This document shows, in pieces, positions 12,989 through 24,130 of a DNA stretch of 64,000 nt. Under the pieces are notes generated by a model. The model worked only from the letters and a program-made list of their open reading frames with translations, was not told the origin of the DNA and made no database searches. Positions within the stretch are counted from its first letter, which is position 1. Each line of letters begins with the position of its first letter. The DNA is taken from assembly GCA_051453625.1 (NCBI GenBank), contig JBOZIK010000001.1:215192053-215256052 (forward strand), given 5' to 3'. The stretch is from Welwitschia mirabilis. Taxonomy: Eukaryota; Gnetophyta; Gnetopsida; Welwitschiales. The position numbers were made by a program, and so were the translations under genes.

Positions 12989-13703
12989 CAAGATTTATAT
13001 TTAAATCTAACCATCCATCATAGTTTGTCTTGAATATGGGAATGAATCATTTTCTCAATATTTAATGATCCTTCTTGGAAGTCAATCTCCTAGAGATAGA
13101 CTGATGTGTTATAAACTTTAAGGATGTTTATAAATTTGAAGATATTTAATCCTCAAAATAAATTTTCTCCCACTAAAAGAAAATTTTCTCCACTCATTGG
13201 ATTAGTGGCATTGTAAACATTCTGTTTTTATTATTTTTTAAATGATAATCCATTTAAAGAAAGGAATCCCACAAACAATGAATGGGACTCTTATAAATGC
13301 AAAAGTATTAGTAGGTAAGGAAGCCCTTCTTTGTGGATTCTCAGGACACACCAATTTTTAAGATATGAAAGCTTCCATGTGCCTTCTTTGTGATGTGCAC
13401 TACATATCACCATGCTTTATGGTTTGCCTTATGATGAGTTAATGTTCTTCATATTGAATCCTTTGATATCTTCCAAGTATTTTTGCTATTAGGACCATTT
13501 TCACGATCATATAGTTTATAATGCTCTTGAAACCAAAAATCATTATCAAAATTAGAACAAAAAAAAAAAAAAAAAGAAGAAGAAAAAGAAAAAGGAAAAA
13601 CTTATTTATGGGTAGTAATGTGTTATATTTCATATTTATAGCTTTTTCTATTACAATTTTTTCTTTTAAATAATAATTAAAGATAGCAATTGTTTTTGCT
13701 ACA

Positions 13704-13755
13704 TGTAGTAACTAATTATTTATTAGATAATATTTCTAAATAGTCATTATAACAA
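13704..13755 (+). repeat. LTR-start-like repeat, copy 2
   Basis: Begins tgtagtaactaattattt and matches copy 1 at 9991, with transitions at two C/T or G/A positions and a deletion before the shared agtcattaYa block. It could be the second LTR of a lost element or simply a dispersed repeat. Confidence 0.4.
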
Positions 13756-14539
13756 GGATATATTGGCTAAATTTAGATGATCACTCTTAATTTCTCTTTC
13801 TGAGAATTGAAATTTGCTCTAATAATCACTTTAGAGAGAAATAAAATAGGAAAACATAAAAAACACTTAAAAATCTATTTCACATAAGAAATTAATCCTG
13901 AGCATTTGTTTAACCAAAGTCTATTTCCAAATCCAACACCAATAGAAAGTCCATTTGAAAACCCTATGATACTATATTATGTTATAATACACCCAAAACA
14001 TAGTAGGAGCAAGTTTTTCCATAGTGGATTTGTTGGACTTTTTGAAAGCCGAATATTAAAAGATCTCATGAGTTTAAGATTCTAAAAACTTTACATATAA
14101 AACAAACAAAGATACATTTTAGCATATCAAAATGGACCATAAGAGATTGTGGTCAAAGAGGCCATTAAAAAAAGCAAAAATTTAAGGGGGGAAAACAGAT
14201 TGTTTTATGCAAAACTTCTATAAAAAAGAGTTAAAAATGAAAAAAACACAGTAGTTTTAGTTCTCCCCTCATTTGGATTAAGGTGGAGACATTGTATAAC
14301 ATAATAGAATCGATTAATAAAAATAAAAGGGTAAGGTGAAAAAAGAGAGAACTATTTCTAGGACCACGATTTAACTTAATGCAAGGAAAGAGAATAATAA
14401 CAATAAGAAAGAGAGATCATCTCTGATATGAAACTGAAACAACAACTGATCTTAAACAGAAACTGAAACTGATTTTAGTACATCCCCTCAAAGTGCCATT
14501 ACACATCTCTCAGAGCATGTTCTCTATCAAATATTTTAC

Positions 14540-14768
14540 CTTGCAAGCAAGGGCTGCGGTTTCAAATTAGAAATGTTATTTCTACTCTCTGAACCTGGTG
14601 GCCCGTGGACATCCCTATAGTGTGCAATCGTTTTTTTCTTGCTGCCTTGTACATAGTTACATAGTGCCAGGTGATTCACAGTTGACACTGACGATAACGA
14701 TGAGTAACTAAAACGTTCATGATAGAAGTTCAAGTGAATTTTTGAAAACAAGTTTTCTGAAATGTCGA
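14540..14768 (-). other. Candidate exon, product unknown
   Basis: On the minus strand an acceptor (tatttccag, ending at 14769) opens a 229-bp segment that closes at a donor, gcaag followed by gtaaaa (GT at 14539-14538). One frame is open throughout: the surrounding 81-codon frame runs from 14781 to 14536 and its stop lies inside the proposed intron. It includes NYVQGSKKKTIAHY and VHGPPGSESRN. I recognise no domain. No in-frame ATG is visible in the upstream exon, so this could be coding sequence entered from elsewhere or an untranslated exon. Confidence 0.35.
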
Positions 14769-14969
14769 CTGGAAATATCAAGATAGATTTTGGATAAGCA
14801 ATGTCAAAGCAAATATAGTCTTTTTCTGGCGAAAAAACACAATAACAAAGATGAAGAGCAGATTTATAGACTTGTACAGAATTTCCCGACGAGACTTAGC
14901 AGATGCATACCGAAACCGCTGAGGAATATTGAAATTGCTGAATCAACAGCTAGAACAATGCAAACGTAC
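14769..14969 (-). other. Candidate 5' intron of 201 bp
   Basis: On the minus strand the donor is tcag followed by gtacgt (GT at 14969-14968) and the acceptor is gatatttccag (AG at 14770-14769). The segment is T-rich on the minus strand, as plant introns are. A plus-strand frame of 64 codons overlaps it (14790-14984) without recognisable motifs and is treated as chance. Confidence 0.4.
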
Positions 14970-15380
14970 CTGACAATGAGATAAAATCTCAAATGAAGCC
15001 TACAACAATTGCTTCGCCTCCGTTTGACGCTGTGTACTAATTCCTGATCTAACAGAAGATCTGAATCCCCTGCGGTAGCAGCATTTCATTCCTCCGTGTG
15101 TTATCTAAATAGTATTAGAAAACAAAAAGGCTAGAAGAGATTCCAGGAAAGTAGAATAACACAATCATCTTACAGCGGAAAAAGAGCAAAGAAGGGAAAT
15201 CACCAAAGAAATGGATCATTTCCAGCCTAAAACGTAATGGAAAACCTTTCCCCAACGCAAAAGGAACGCAGATCAAAACCTATGTGTCTTCAACTCGCGA
15301 CAAAAAGGAGTTTAAAAAACTTCGTTCTGCTATCTGCAACAATGGATGGCCGCACGTTGAAAGTGAAAAGTATTTACAGT

Positions 15381-15387
15381 ATTTATA
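15381..15387 (-). promoter_or_regulatory. TATA box, tataaat
   Basis: The minus strand reads taatataaatac here. A start site would be expected about 30 bp downstream, near 15350. A pyrimidine-rich leader then runs towards the donor at 14970. Confidence 0.45.
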
Positions 15388-15586
15388 TTAAGCATTTTTC
15401 AACCATCTTCCAACGAATGAAACCGTTACGAAGCGAAACATAGGAGATACTGTATGAAGAAAAGGCGCCCTGAAAGTGGCAGAACAAAAGGGAAACCTGA
15501 CAACAAAACAAACATGAGACACGCAAGAATGTATTTGATTTGCAGTTGTTCCGCAGAGACTCCTAAAAAAGAGGGGCAACATTCCA

Positions 15587-15592
15587 CACGTG
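15587..15592 (-). promoter_or_regulatory. G-box / ABRE core (CACGTG)
   Basis: The sequence cacacgtggtg contains a G-box with an ACGTGG core, bound by bZIP or bHLH factors in plants. It lies about 200 bp upstream of the TATA box on the minus strand. Confidence 0.45.
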
Positions 15593-15680
15593 GTGTTGTT
15601 TTTCATGTATTCATTTAACTGCATCAAGCATGGCTGTTATCCCTGCATAACTTGACAACCAAGCAACTGCATGTGTTTCC

Positions 15681-17249
15681 TGCCAGTGTTAGGAAATTTA
15701 GGAATTTGTAAGTTTTTATAATATTAAATTTTAACAGTTAATTTTTAAATCACTTGTTTTAATGGTTTTTGTCCCTAGTTTTTGTATTTTTTGAGAGATT
15801 TTATACTTATCTTAAATATGAAAAATATGAGACAAGAAGTAATTAATAATGAAACATTTGATTAAAATTATAGTTAGTATACATTATAAAAATTAGTGAA
15901 GAAAACATTAAACAATTAAACCCTCCATAATGTTCTACAGTGTGACAGATAATAATTTAAGAAACAGTATATTTAAAAACTTAATTTGAAGTTAAAAATA
16001 ATAATAATAAGAAAATTATATTTTATTAATAAAAAAATGAGTCAAGGAATTCCATTTGCATGTAGTGAAACACACTTAACACTACTTTACAAGGATATTC
16101 AAAATATGCTAAAAGAACAATAAAGGTAGTTATAAAATGTAAAACCAAAATTTATAAGTCCCATTCTTTTAGTATGAGAGATACTTTTCTAGGAAATGAT
16201 CTAAGGCAATTGCTTTAATGCATTGCATGAACATAATAGTCATCATAACTTTTTCCAACAAAATAAGACAAATTTAGTCACATTACTGCATTGCATTAAT
16301 GCACTTTGTCAATGCATTACAATAGATTATTAGGACCATGAACATTTAGTATATAAATGAAATCTAAGAATATGATGTCATATTTAAGATGAGAATATAT
16401 GTTGATATTATTATATATTAAATATATATGAAAATTCATTTAACATGGATTTTATCGAAAAATGGAAAAAGACGTGAAATATAAAATTTAAAAAATCAAC
16501 ATAGACTAAACAAAAGTTCTAGAAAATACATAGAAGTTCTTTCAATAGATGCATCCAAGTAGTGTATCATGTTGCATTACATCATTTCCCCATGATTGAA
16601 TCCACCTAGGTCCTTAGCTGAACTTAAGTGAAATGAAAGAACATTGTATTAATACACACCAAGAAAAACAATAATACATAAGGTGCAATGCTAGTATAAA
16701 TGTACTAGAGTTGATAACATTTAAAGAAAACATTAAACCAAATAAAAAACTTTAATACATAATATTATAACATAAAAATGATGGATTGGCATGCTTAATA
16801 ATTAAAGAAGATGATGTAAATATAAAAACACTATAAACTAATGTAGTAAGTTACAATTTATGATGGTGTCCATCATGAAAAATAAAAGAAAACATTAATA
16901 ACACTTAAAGTTTGACAAATGATTCTTAGTAAAACACAGAATCGACATTTATGTCCTTGTAAAGTGGTGTTTACAAACACATGACTTTGGAATTGTTAAG
17001 AGTAAATCATCATGAAATCCAAAGAAGATAGCATAATGTCAAATACTTCGACATGCTATTAAGAGAAATACCCATAAAACTAATTAAGAAAATATAAAAC
17101 TATCATTACATTAGATCATGAAGGATAAGAATAAATATAAACAATTTTCAGTTTGTGGTGACTCTTTAAGAATAATTAAAGAAAATATAGCTATATGTTA
17201 AGAAGATATTATCAAGGTATGAATGAGATCACAATAAATTTGTGCATGA
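15681..17249. other. Unassigned AT-rich sequence
   Basis: No coding or LTR features seen. Several gcattgcattaatgca-type repeats lie at about 16210-16325. Confidence 0.45.
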
Positions 17250-17830
17250 CTAGCCAACGGTTATCATTGGAAAAGTTTAATTACAATTATGAATTGAGAC
17301 TTGGATAGTTTACTTATAGGTCTTCTAATTTTTAATGAAAAGAGTGACTCAGGGGAACATTATCCCTATTTGTTTTTGATATTGTGATAATATTCTCATG
17401 ATATCTTCTTAACTAAATAACCTTTTGTAGTATTTTCTTTTTTCCTAGTTATTTTTTTCGAAGTGAGTCTTTACTAATACATAAATTGCAAAATCTCATG
17501 ACTAATAACTTTAGTTAGTGAGGTCATAACTATAATAAAAATATAAAACTTGAATAATTTGTTATAAAGGTAGGATTAGAATTACTAAGGGTGAAAACCA
17601 TAATAAAACAAATGCATGCCTTAAATGTATAAATAGAGTTTATATCCTAATTGATAAGTAGTAGTAGTAGTTATGATGTAATGATAGATAATTGTTATTG
17701 CCATTATTAATGTAATGTTGTGCTATTCTAATAAACAATTATTGTTAACATTATTGTTAATAACATTTGTATGTTTCTGTATTCAATGTTAACTTTAATT
17801 TGGCATACTAACTTGACACATAGGTATTCC
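17250..17830 (+). repeat. Probable 5' LTR of copia element A
   Basis: The 3' part aligns with sequence after the copia coding relic at about 23990-24110. Both have atgatgtaRtgata, ttgttatt and a tctaataaa / tataataaa polyadenylation-like block. It ends just before the degenerate primer-binding site. The 5' boundary is approximate. Confidence 0.5.
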
Positions 17831-17835
17831 TATCA

Positions 17836-17850
17836 TGGTATTAGAGGTTA
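17836..17850 (+). other. Decayed primer-binding site (tRNA-iMet)
   Basis: tggtattagaggtta corresponds to the common plant copia primer site TGGTATCAGAGGTT with a C-to-T change. Its place directly after an LTR-like end supports the call. Confidence 0.7.
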
Positions 17851-20800
17851 TATTTAATATGGATTTATATATGCCATAGAAGACTGGGAATAATAAAAAT
17901 CATTTTAGAGATCTGCATTGATCATTTACTATTTCAAGGATCTTCTTTCTTTAATTCCATTGGTTTGATAATATCCATATCCAATTTTTTGTGATCTTTA
18001 ATAGCTTTTGTATTTTTTTCTCCTCATGAAAATATTGTGAAAATATTGGTTGTAAAGATTAATATTCATTGAAATGCAACCCCTATGTTATTAAAGGGAT
18101 TGAAGAAGGAGGAATAATGAAATTAAAATTAAGAATAATGCAATATATGGTTGATTTGCCTTAGAAAATGTCATTCTACAATGTAACTTTAATGTTTTGT
18201 AAGCATTCAAATAGAACTTTTGAAGCAAGTTCAAGTTAAAAACCCTTATATTTTAATTTTTTAACAATAGTCTTTTCTCTTATTTATAATTGTGAAAGAG
18301 ATTTTTTTTAAGGTATACACACTTCTCATAAGGGTAAAAGTCTAGAATAGATATTTTGTTGGAGATACACATTTCTCATAAGCGTAAAAATATTCATGTG
18401 GATGTTGCCTCTTAGAAGCTTATAATATTTTTAGTAATTAAAATATGGGTGATTCAGTGGTTTTGTTTAACATAGTAGTTTTATCCTTTATAAGAAAAAA
18501 AAATTTAGAATTTCACTTCAACTTTAAAAAAGAATCTAGAAAACTCTAATCCATTTTTAGTGTTTTAAACATGATCTTTTCATGACGTTTTCATTTTGTG
18601 CAATATAGTTCATTGTAAAAATCTTTTGACAAGCTAGATGAATCCATGACGTTTTCTGTGTTAACATAATTTTTTATTAAGATTAGATTGGTCTTTCTTA
18701 TTTTCATTACAATATTCACCTATTGAAATTTCAAATCTAACCTTTTACGATTAGATATCAAGTTTCTCTTAGAATGAGAATGATAAATATCTTCTTCTTA
18801 AGTATTTAACTTTTATTTATAGGATAAGAATCATGGTCATTATTCTTATCTGCTTCATTTTTCTTTGTAGGGAAAAAATTGATGATTGTTATTATAAGGA
18901 TGTCTATTATTATTCTTGGACATAAGGATGATTGCACTTCTTCTAAGGAATGCAAATAAATACTATTCTTGTTGGGCATAATGATGACTTCTCTTATTCT
19001 TTAGTTTAAGAATAATCACTCTTATTCTTGGATATTTACTATTCTTTGAATGATAAATCTAACATTCCTTATTCTTGGTTACTTAATCTTCCTCTATGTA
19101 AGCAAGATCTAGGTGATTAATCCCCCATCTAGTTAAAAGCTAACCCCTAACATATATTGGTTCCCCCATTCATGATACAAATCCAGAGATGGATTCAATA
19201 AATATGTAGATAGGTGGCATGACTAAGTAATAAAGCTGGCTCAATCCCAAACCATTAGAAGAAGGCTATTGGGATGGGATTACTTCCCCATGAATTTAAA
19301 TGATAAGGATAATCTTACTTATTGAATAATGAAAATTTCAGTCAACTTCAAGAGAAATATTAATATCATCTTGTATCGCAAATCTAATTGGAATATATGG
19401 TATACTAAGATCATCTTGGTAGAGCTAGGTAGGTTTTCAAAGATCATCTAGAAGAGAACAATTATGTACCACTAACATGTAATAGCGATAAATAAAAATG
19501 GTACGTGATTAATGAATATGTCTTCTTTAATTATTTTACTCATAAATAAATCTCATCATTAATTGGTATAGAAGTGTATATCCATGCATAAGCTTGTGAA
19601 AAAATTGAAAATAACATTTAGTAAGAAATTAGACATGGAGTTCATCTAGTTTTTAAATAACATAATAAATATTTATATAAAAGAGGCAAGGAATTGGAGG
19701 TACTTACTAAATTTTAATGTATTAAAGGATTATAGACAAAAAAAAAAAAGAAAAAAAAAAGAAACAGTGCATTTTGAGGGAATTCCTGATTAAGAGCTTT
19801 AGTACTATAGGCATATGTTCTTTTTATAATAATAATGTTAGCTAATGAAAAATTAAAGTTTATAAATCTAAAAATGCTTACTAATTTCTTCATACATCTT
19901 GATAAGATTTATGAAACATGCTAATGGAATGGCATGAAACTTGTTGTATAGATAATTAAATGAAGATAGTAGCAAGATAAGTTTAAAAAAAAATAATTAT
20001 AGAAATGAAGAAGAAAAAACAAATGCTAGATAAAGTAGGAAAGATATCGAATGAATGATGAGAAGCTTTAAAAACTAGATCAAGTACATTAAGTATAACA
20101 AGCAATGAAGACATTAAATAATCCTATGATGAGAAATAATCTACATTATATATCATATTTATGAAGGAAATAAATTGAGAAAACATTATACTAAATGGAT
20201 TTATTGGACAAAACTAGTTTTGTAAAAGATCTTATAGACATCACAGGTTATGTGATTTTAATTATGGCTATTATAATAAAATATTAGATAATGAACATAG
20301 GTGAGACTTAGCCTATGAATCCAAGAAAGGATGTGTCTTAAAATTTAAATAAAACATTCTAAAGGATAATTAAAATGATAGATAAAAATTTATAACTATT
20401 ATTAGTTATTGGACAAGTTTTAGTAAAATCTTCAAATGGATTAGCTAGATTGCAACTATATATATACATCCTAAAAGAGTTTAATAGGATCATTACAAGT
20501 TTAAAAATTGAAACAATTAATGTTAGCAGTGAATGTACAAACTATTTCACGAATCATTTGGAATAAAAGATAATGTGTTTAGATGGTAGATAATGGACAT
20601 GTTATGAAGGAAAAGAAATTTATTTAAGGATTTAAGAATAAACATTTTACTTTATATTTGCAAAAATGCATAATTTAGATAAAAATTCAAAAGAATTAAA
20701 TCAAGTTCACATACTTGTATCACTAAGTCGAATTCTTTGATTTTTCTTTTGATAGTAAGTGTACTAGATTTGGGCATGTTTCTTAAATAGGATTTTCCAC

Positions 20801-22300
20801 TTAAAAGAGTTAATAAATATTTAAAAGTAAAGAATCTAAAATATAACATGCATAGTCTAAGCACAGTAATGAGACGACCATTTAAGAAAAGAAATTTTAG
20901 ATTCATAAAGAAGTTGAAATTAGTGTTGTTTAGTGTGTTTATATTAATATGATTAGAAACATTAAGAGATAACAAACACTTTCTCAGTTTTATTTTCTAA
21001 AAAAGTATAATTCACAACTATTTGAGTTTACAAGAATAAATTTAAAAAAATCACTAAATTAAGACTTTGCATTTTACTATTGAAGGGAAATATGTGTTAA
21101 ATGAATTTGAGGAATTTCCAAAGAAATAAATATGTCACCAAAAAAAATGTCTAATAAGTAGAGTAAATAGATCATATACATCTTGATATAATATAAACAA
21201 TGATCATATACAAGAAGTTACATGCTTATATATGGGAAGAGAAATTAGATATAGCCATCCAAACATTAAATAATATACTATGAAATGCTAGAAAACTATG
21301 AATAGAACATGCCAAAAATGCAATATGTTTTTAAGTGTTTATATTTCATTACTACATATTTGTATTATTACAAAATTATAATAACTTTTAATTGAGTGTA
21401 AAAAACAAGCATATTTGTTGTTTATGGATATAATACAAATGTGACTATATAGTTTATACAAAAAGAGTAAAAAAATTATTATTTCCTATAAAGGTCATCA
21501 CATTAGATGAGGGAGTAAAGACACTTGAGGTAATAATAGATGTAATACATTAAGTGATTGTTTTGCAAAGATTTTCATTGTTATGGGGGAATTAATCCTT
21601 TCAATGTAGACATAAATACAAGAATTTTTACAAAATTTGATCACTTTTTAGGATTATTTAATGATAATAACAATGATTTTCCTTATTTTCAACATTCTTA
21701 GTAATAAAAGTAGAATGCTCAATAACTTGGCAATGAAAATAAGAATAGTTGTATTATCAATGAATTGGTAGAAAAAATAAGATGGTCATTTTTATTCTTC
21801 ACATTATTAATAAGTAAAGAAAAAGTCTTAATAGTTTGATAGTGAGAATGAAATGATTATCCTTTGTCTTAGCTTATAAAACAAATAACACAAAATATTT
21901 CTTCATGTTAAAATTTTGAAAAGGAGGCTTCTAACAATGGAATTTACAACACTAACAATATCAATGTAATGATTTATAACATTACTCTTATAAGTAACAA
22001 AAATGTAAACCATGTTAATTTTTAAAGTATCTGAGACCATAGGTAGTGAAGAAATGAGGGAGTCAACAAAGAATTACAATATATCAAATAATACAGGATT
22101 AAGAAACTAACACTAAAACTAACCTTTTAAGACTTTATCATACTTATAATAATGAAATAACAATATTTGAAAAGTATTAAATTATTCAAAATGAATACAT
22201 GTAATGAGCATGGAATATTAATCCTTGATACCACATAACACTTGGAACAAAGTGGACTTACCATTAGGTAGAAAAGTAATGAGGACTAAATCTATATTTC
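17851..22300 (+). pseudogene. Copia element A: gag and integrase remnants
   Basis: This is the internal region after the primer site. Gag is not recognisable, but integrase traces appear in copia order. A WHRRLGH-like block reading HR-stop-DLAYESKKG lies at about 20296-20335. A DNG remnant of the LRSDNGGE motif is at 20589-20597, then TMNRT near 21290 (normally ERMNRT). The connector KSKKIIISYKG lies at about 21465-21500 (normally KKIIISRDV). Frames shift often and stops are abundant. Region 18830-19110 has repeated cttattcttgg-type phrases of unknown meaning. Confidence 0.55.
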
Positions 22301-22329
22301 ATAAAAAATACAAGGTTGATAGAACACTT

Positions 22330-23640
22330 AATAAATAAAATTATAAATTGGTTGCAACTGAATTCACATATAGAAACATGAAATTAACTTTACAAAAGCA
22401 TTTACACTTGTAGCAAAATGTCACATAATTAGAACCTTAGTTGCATTGATGGCACAAAAAGCATAAAAGATGCATTATCTTGATGTAGAATGTATATTAC
22501 TAAATAGAGATCTTAAGGGAGAGACTCACATAACCTTGCCTAAAGGATTTAAGGTAAAGCAATAGAAGTAGAAGATATGTAGGTTGAGGAAGCCACAACA
22601 TGATCTAAAATAACTAGCATGGACGTTATACATTAAGCTAAGTGAAAGGTTAGTGAAGATGGAATTTGAAATGCATGAATATTAAGATACTGATAAGATA
22701 TTTATCATCAAACATGTAAAAGGTAATAGCACATACATCATTGTATTTGTCAATGATGTTTTAACCATTAAAAAAGTTCAAAAGATAATTGTAAAGTTAA
22801 ATAAATATTAGATAAAGAAACTAAAAATGATAGTTTTGGAATTAATGAAATACTTTCTTATAGTAGAAGTGATTTAAGAAAATAATTAAACTTTCTTGAA
22901 TTAATCAAAGTATGTTGATGATTTGTTTTAAAAATATTAGCATGAATAATGCAAAAATAGTTTCTATACTAATGGAATGTGGCCTGAAGTTAATTGTTAA
23001 TAAAGAATTACCAAATTTAAATAAAACACAACATTATGAATTTTTTGAAAGTATAAGATATGTTAATAATACTAGGTTTTATGTATTGTATATATTTGGA
23101 ATGCTAGTATGATATATGAATAAACAAAAAAAAGTTATCAATATATAGTTGTCAAAGTTTAAAAGCATTTGATAAAGAAAATAAGATAGTTTAAACTTCT
23201 AATCTTAATAGAATGATAAATTTAGACTTAGAGACTTCTCACATTTAAAATTTAGTGGTTATTAAATGATCAAAAGATATACAAAAGGATATTATAAGTT
23301 CTTTATATCTTTACCACTTTATGAAAGATCTAAATAATAGAAGGAAAAAAAAATTGTTAATTGAAGTAGAATACATGACAAGAATTAAAACAAGCAAGAA
23401 GATCATCTAGATAAGGGATGTTTTGGATATTTTGGATCTTTTATAAAAAGTAAATACAAACTTAAATGTGATTAATCAATTTAAACTTCATGTGATAATA
23501 AATCTAGTGTTTCATGATAAAATGAATTACAATCAAACAAAAATCCACATTAAAATGGTATGAAATGGAACTATGACATTTATTAATGGTTTAGGTTATG
23601 AACATTCTAACATAGCCACTTAGCAAAATCAAGTTTTAAT
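22330..23640 (+). pseudogene. Copia element A: RT and RNase H relic
   Basis: Conserved copia RT blocks occur in order. MHYLDVECILLNRDL (normally QMDVKTAFLNGDL) is at 22470-22515. Then come LPKGF, an RLRKPQHDLK block (normally LKKALYGLKQ), and FVND at 22746-22757 in place of the catalytic YVDD. The end of RT (SILMECGLKL, ECGLKL-type) lies in the frame at 22912-23112. RNase H follows at 23355-23620 with LIEVEYMTRIKTSKK (normally STAEAEYMAATEACKE) and VFHDK. The intact enzyme would copy the element's RNA into DNA in a virus-like particle. Loss of the first catalytic Asp and many stops make it inactive. Confidence 0.85.
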
Positions 23641-23649
23641 AGTTCATGA

Positions 23650-24130
23650 ATTAGCCAAGAGTAAATAGTATCACATGTTATCAATGTCACAAAAGAAAGT
23701 CCACTGTAAGATTAACTATTTGGTATTTAAGATTCCTTAAGCCATATGTTTGTTTAGCATTAAGGTTTTTATTCAAGAAGTTTAGTTTTCTCAAAAGACA
23801 TTTTATTTTAAGTTATCATTACTATTAGAGTACTTGTTATGTTATATATCTATTATAATTATGATCTTCTAAACTAAATAAATGGTTGAAGTCTTATAGC
23901 CTATAACATTAGTTACTTAATGGATAAACTTGTCTCATAGATGTTTAAATTGGGGTTCATACCCTATCTAACATGTAATTACAACCATGATGTAGTGATA
24001 CCATCTTGTTATTATCTCTATTATTGTATCTTTATGTTATTATAATAAATTTGTAATTTCATATCATTATTTTATTCTTTTATTTTCTCTTAACTTTATA
24101 GTTTAAATTGCTACATTAATATTTTTAACA
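23650..24130 (+). repeat. Probable 3' LTR of copia element A
   Basis: Follows the RNase H relic and shares blocks with 17250-17830 in the same orientation (tcttctaaactaaataa, atgatgtagtgata, attataataaa). Boundaries are approximate and no target duplication was found. Confidence 0.45.

Larger units (their letters stand above)
12136..14459. other. Unassigned AT-rich sequence
   Basis: No gene is supported. A poly-A and GAA-rich tract lies at 13558-13600, and small repeats are listed separately. The A-rich plus strand just left of 14460 would be T-rich intron if the minus-strand gene 5' end proposed at 14460-15680 is real. Confidence 0.45.
14460..15680 (-). other. CpG-retaining island, candidate gene 5' end
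   Basis: This stretch is visibly richer in G+C than the rest and keeps many CpG dinucleotides (for example tcgcgac, gacgctg, ctgcggtagc, aaccgctg), while neighbouring DNA has lost most. No retrotransposon motif is seen. On the minus strand it carries, in order, a G-box, a TATA box, a pyrimidine-rich leader, a good splice donor and acceptor, and an open exon. That is the expected order for a plant promoter with a 5' intron. CpG retention suggests an unmethylated, selectively kept region or a recent arrival. I do not recognise the product. The gene would continue leftwards into transposon-filled DNA. Confidence 0.5.

Noticed and set aside
13439-13633. 64-codon minus frame rich in Phe/Leu that mimics a membrane segment
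   Set aside because: Product of the poly-A and GAA tract at 13558-13600.
20652-20975. 107-codon minus-strand frame
   Set aside because: Lies opposite the decayed plus-strand copia interior, with no domain and a composition typical of AT-rich chance frames.
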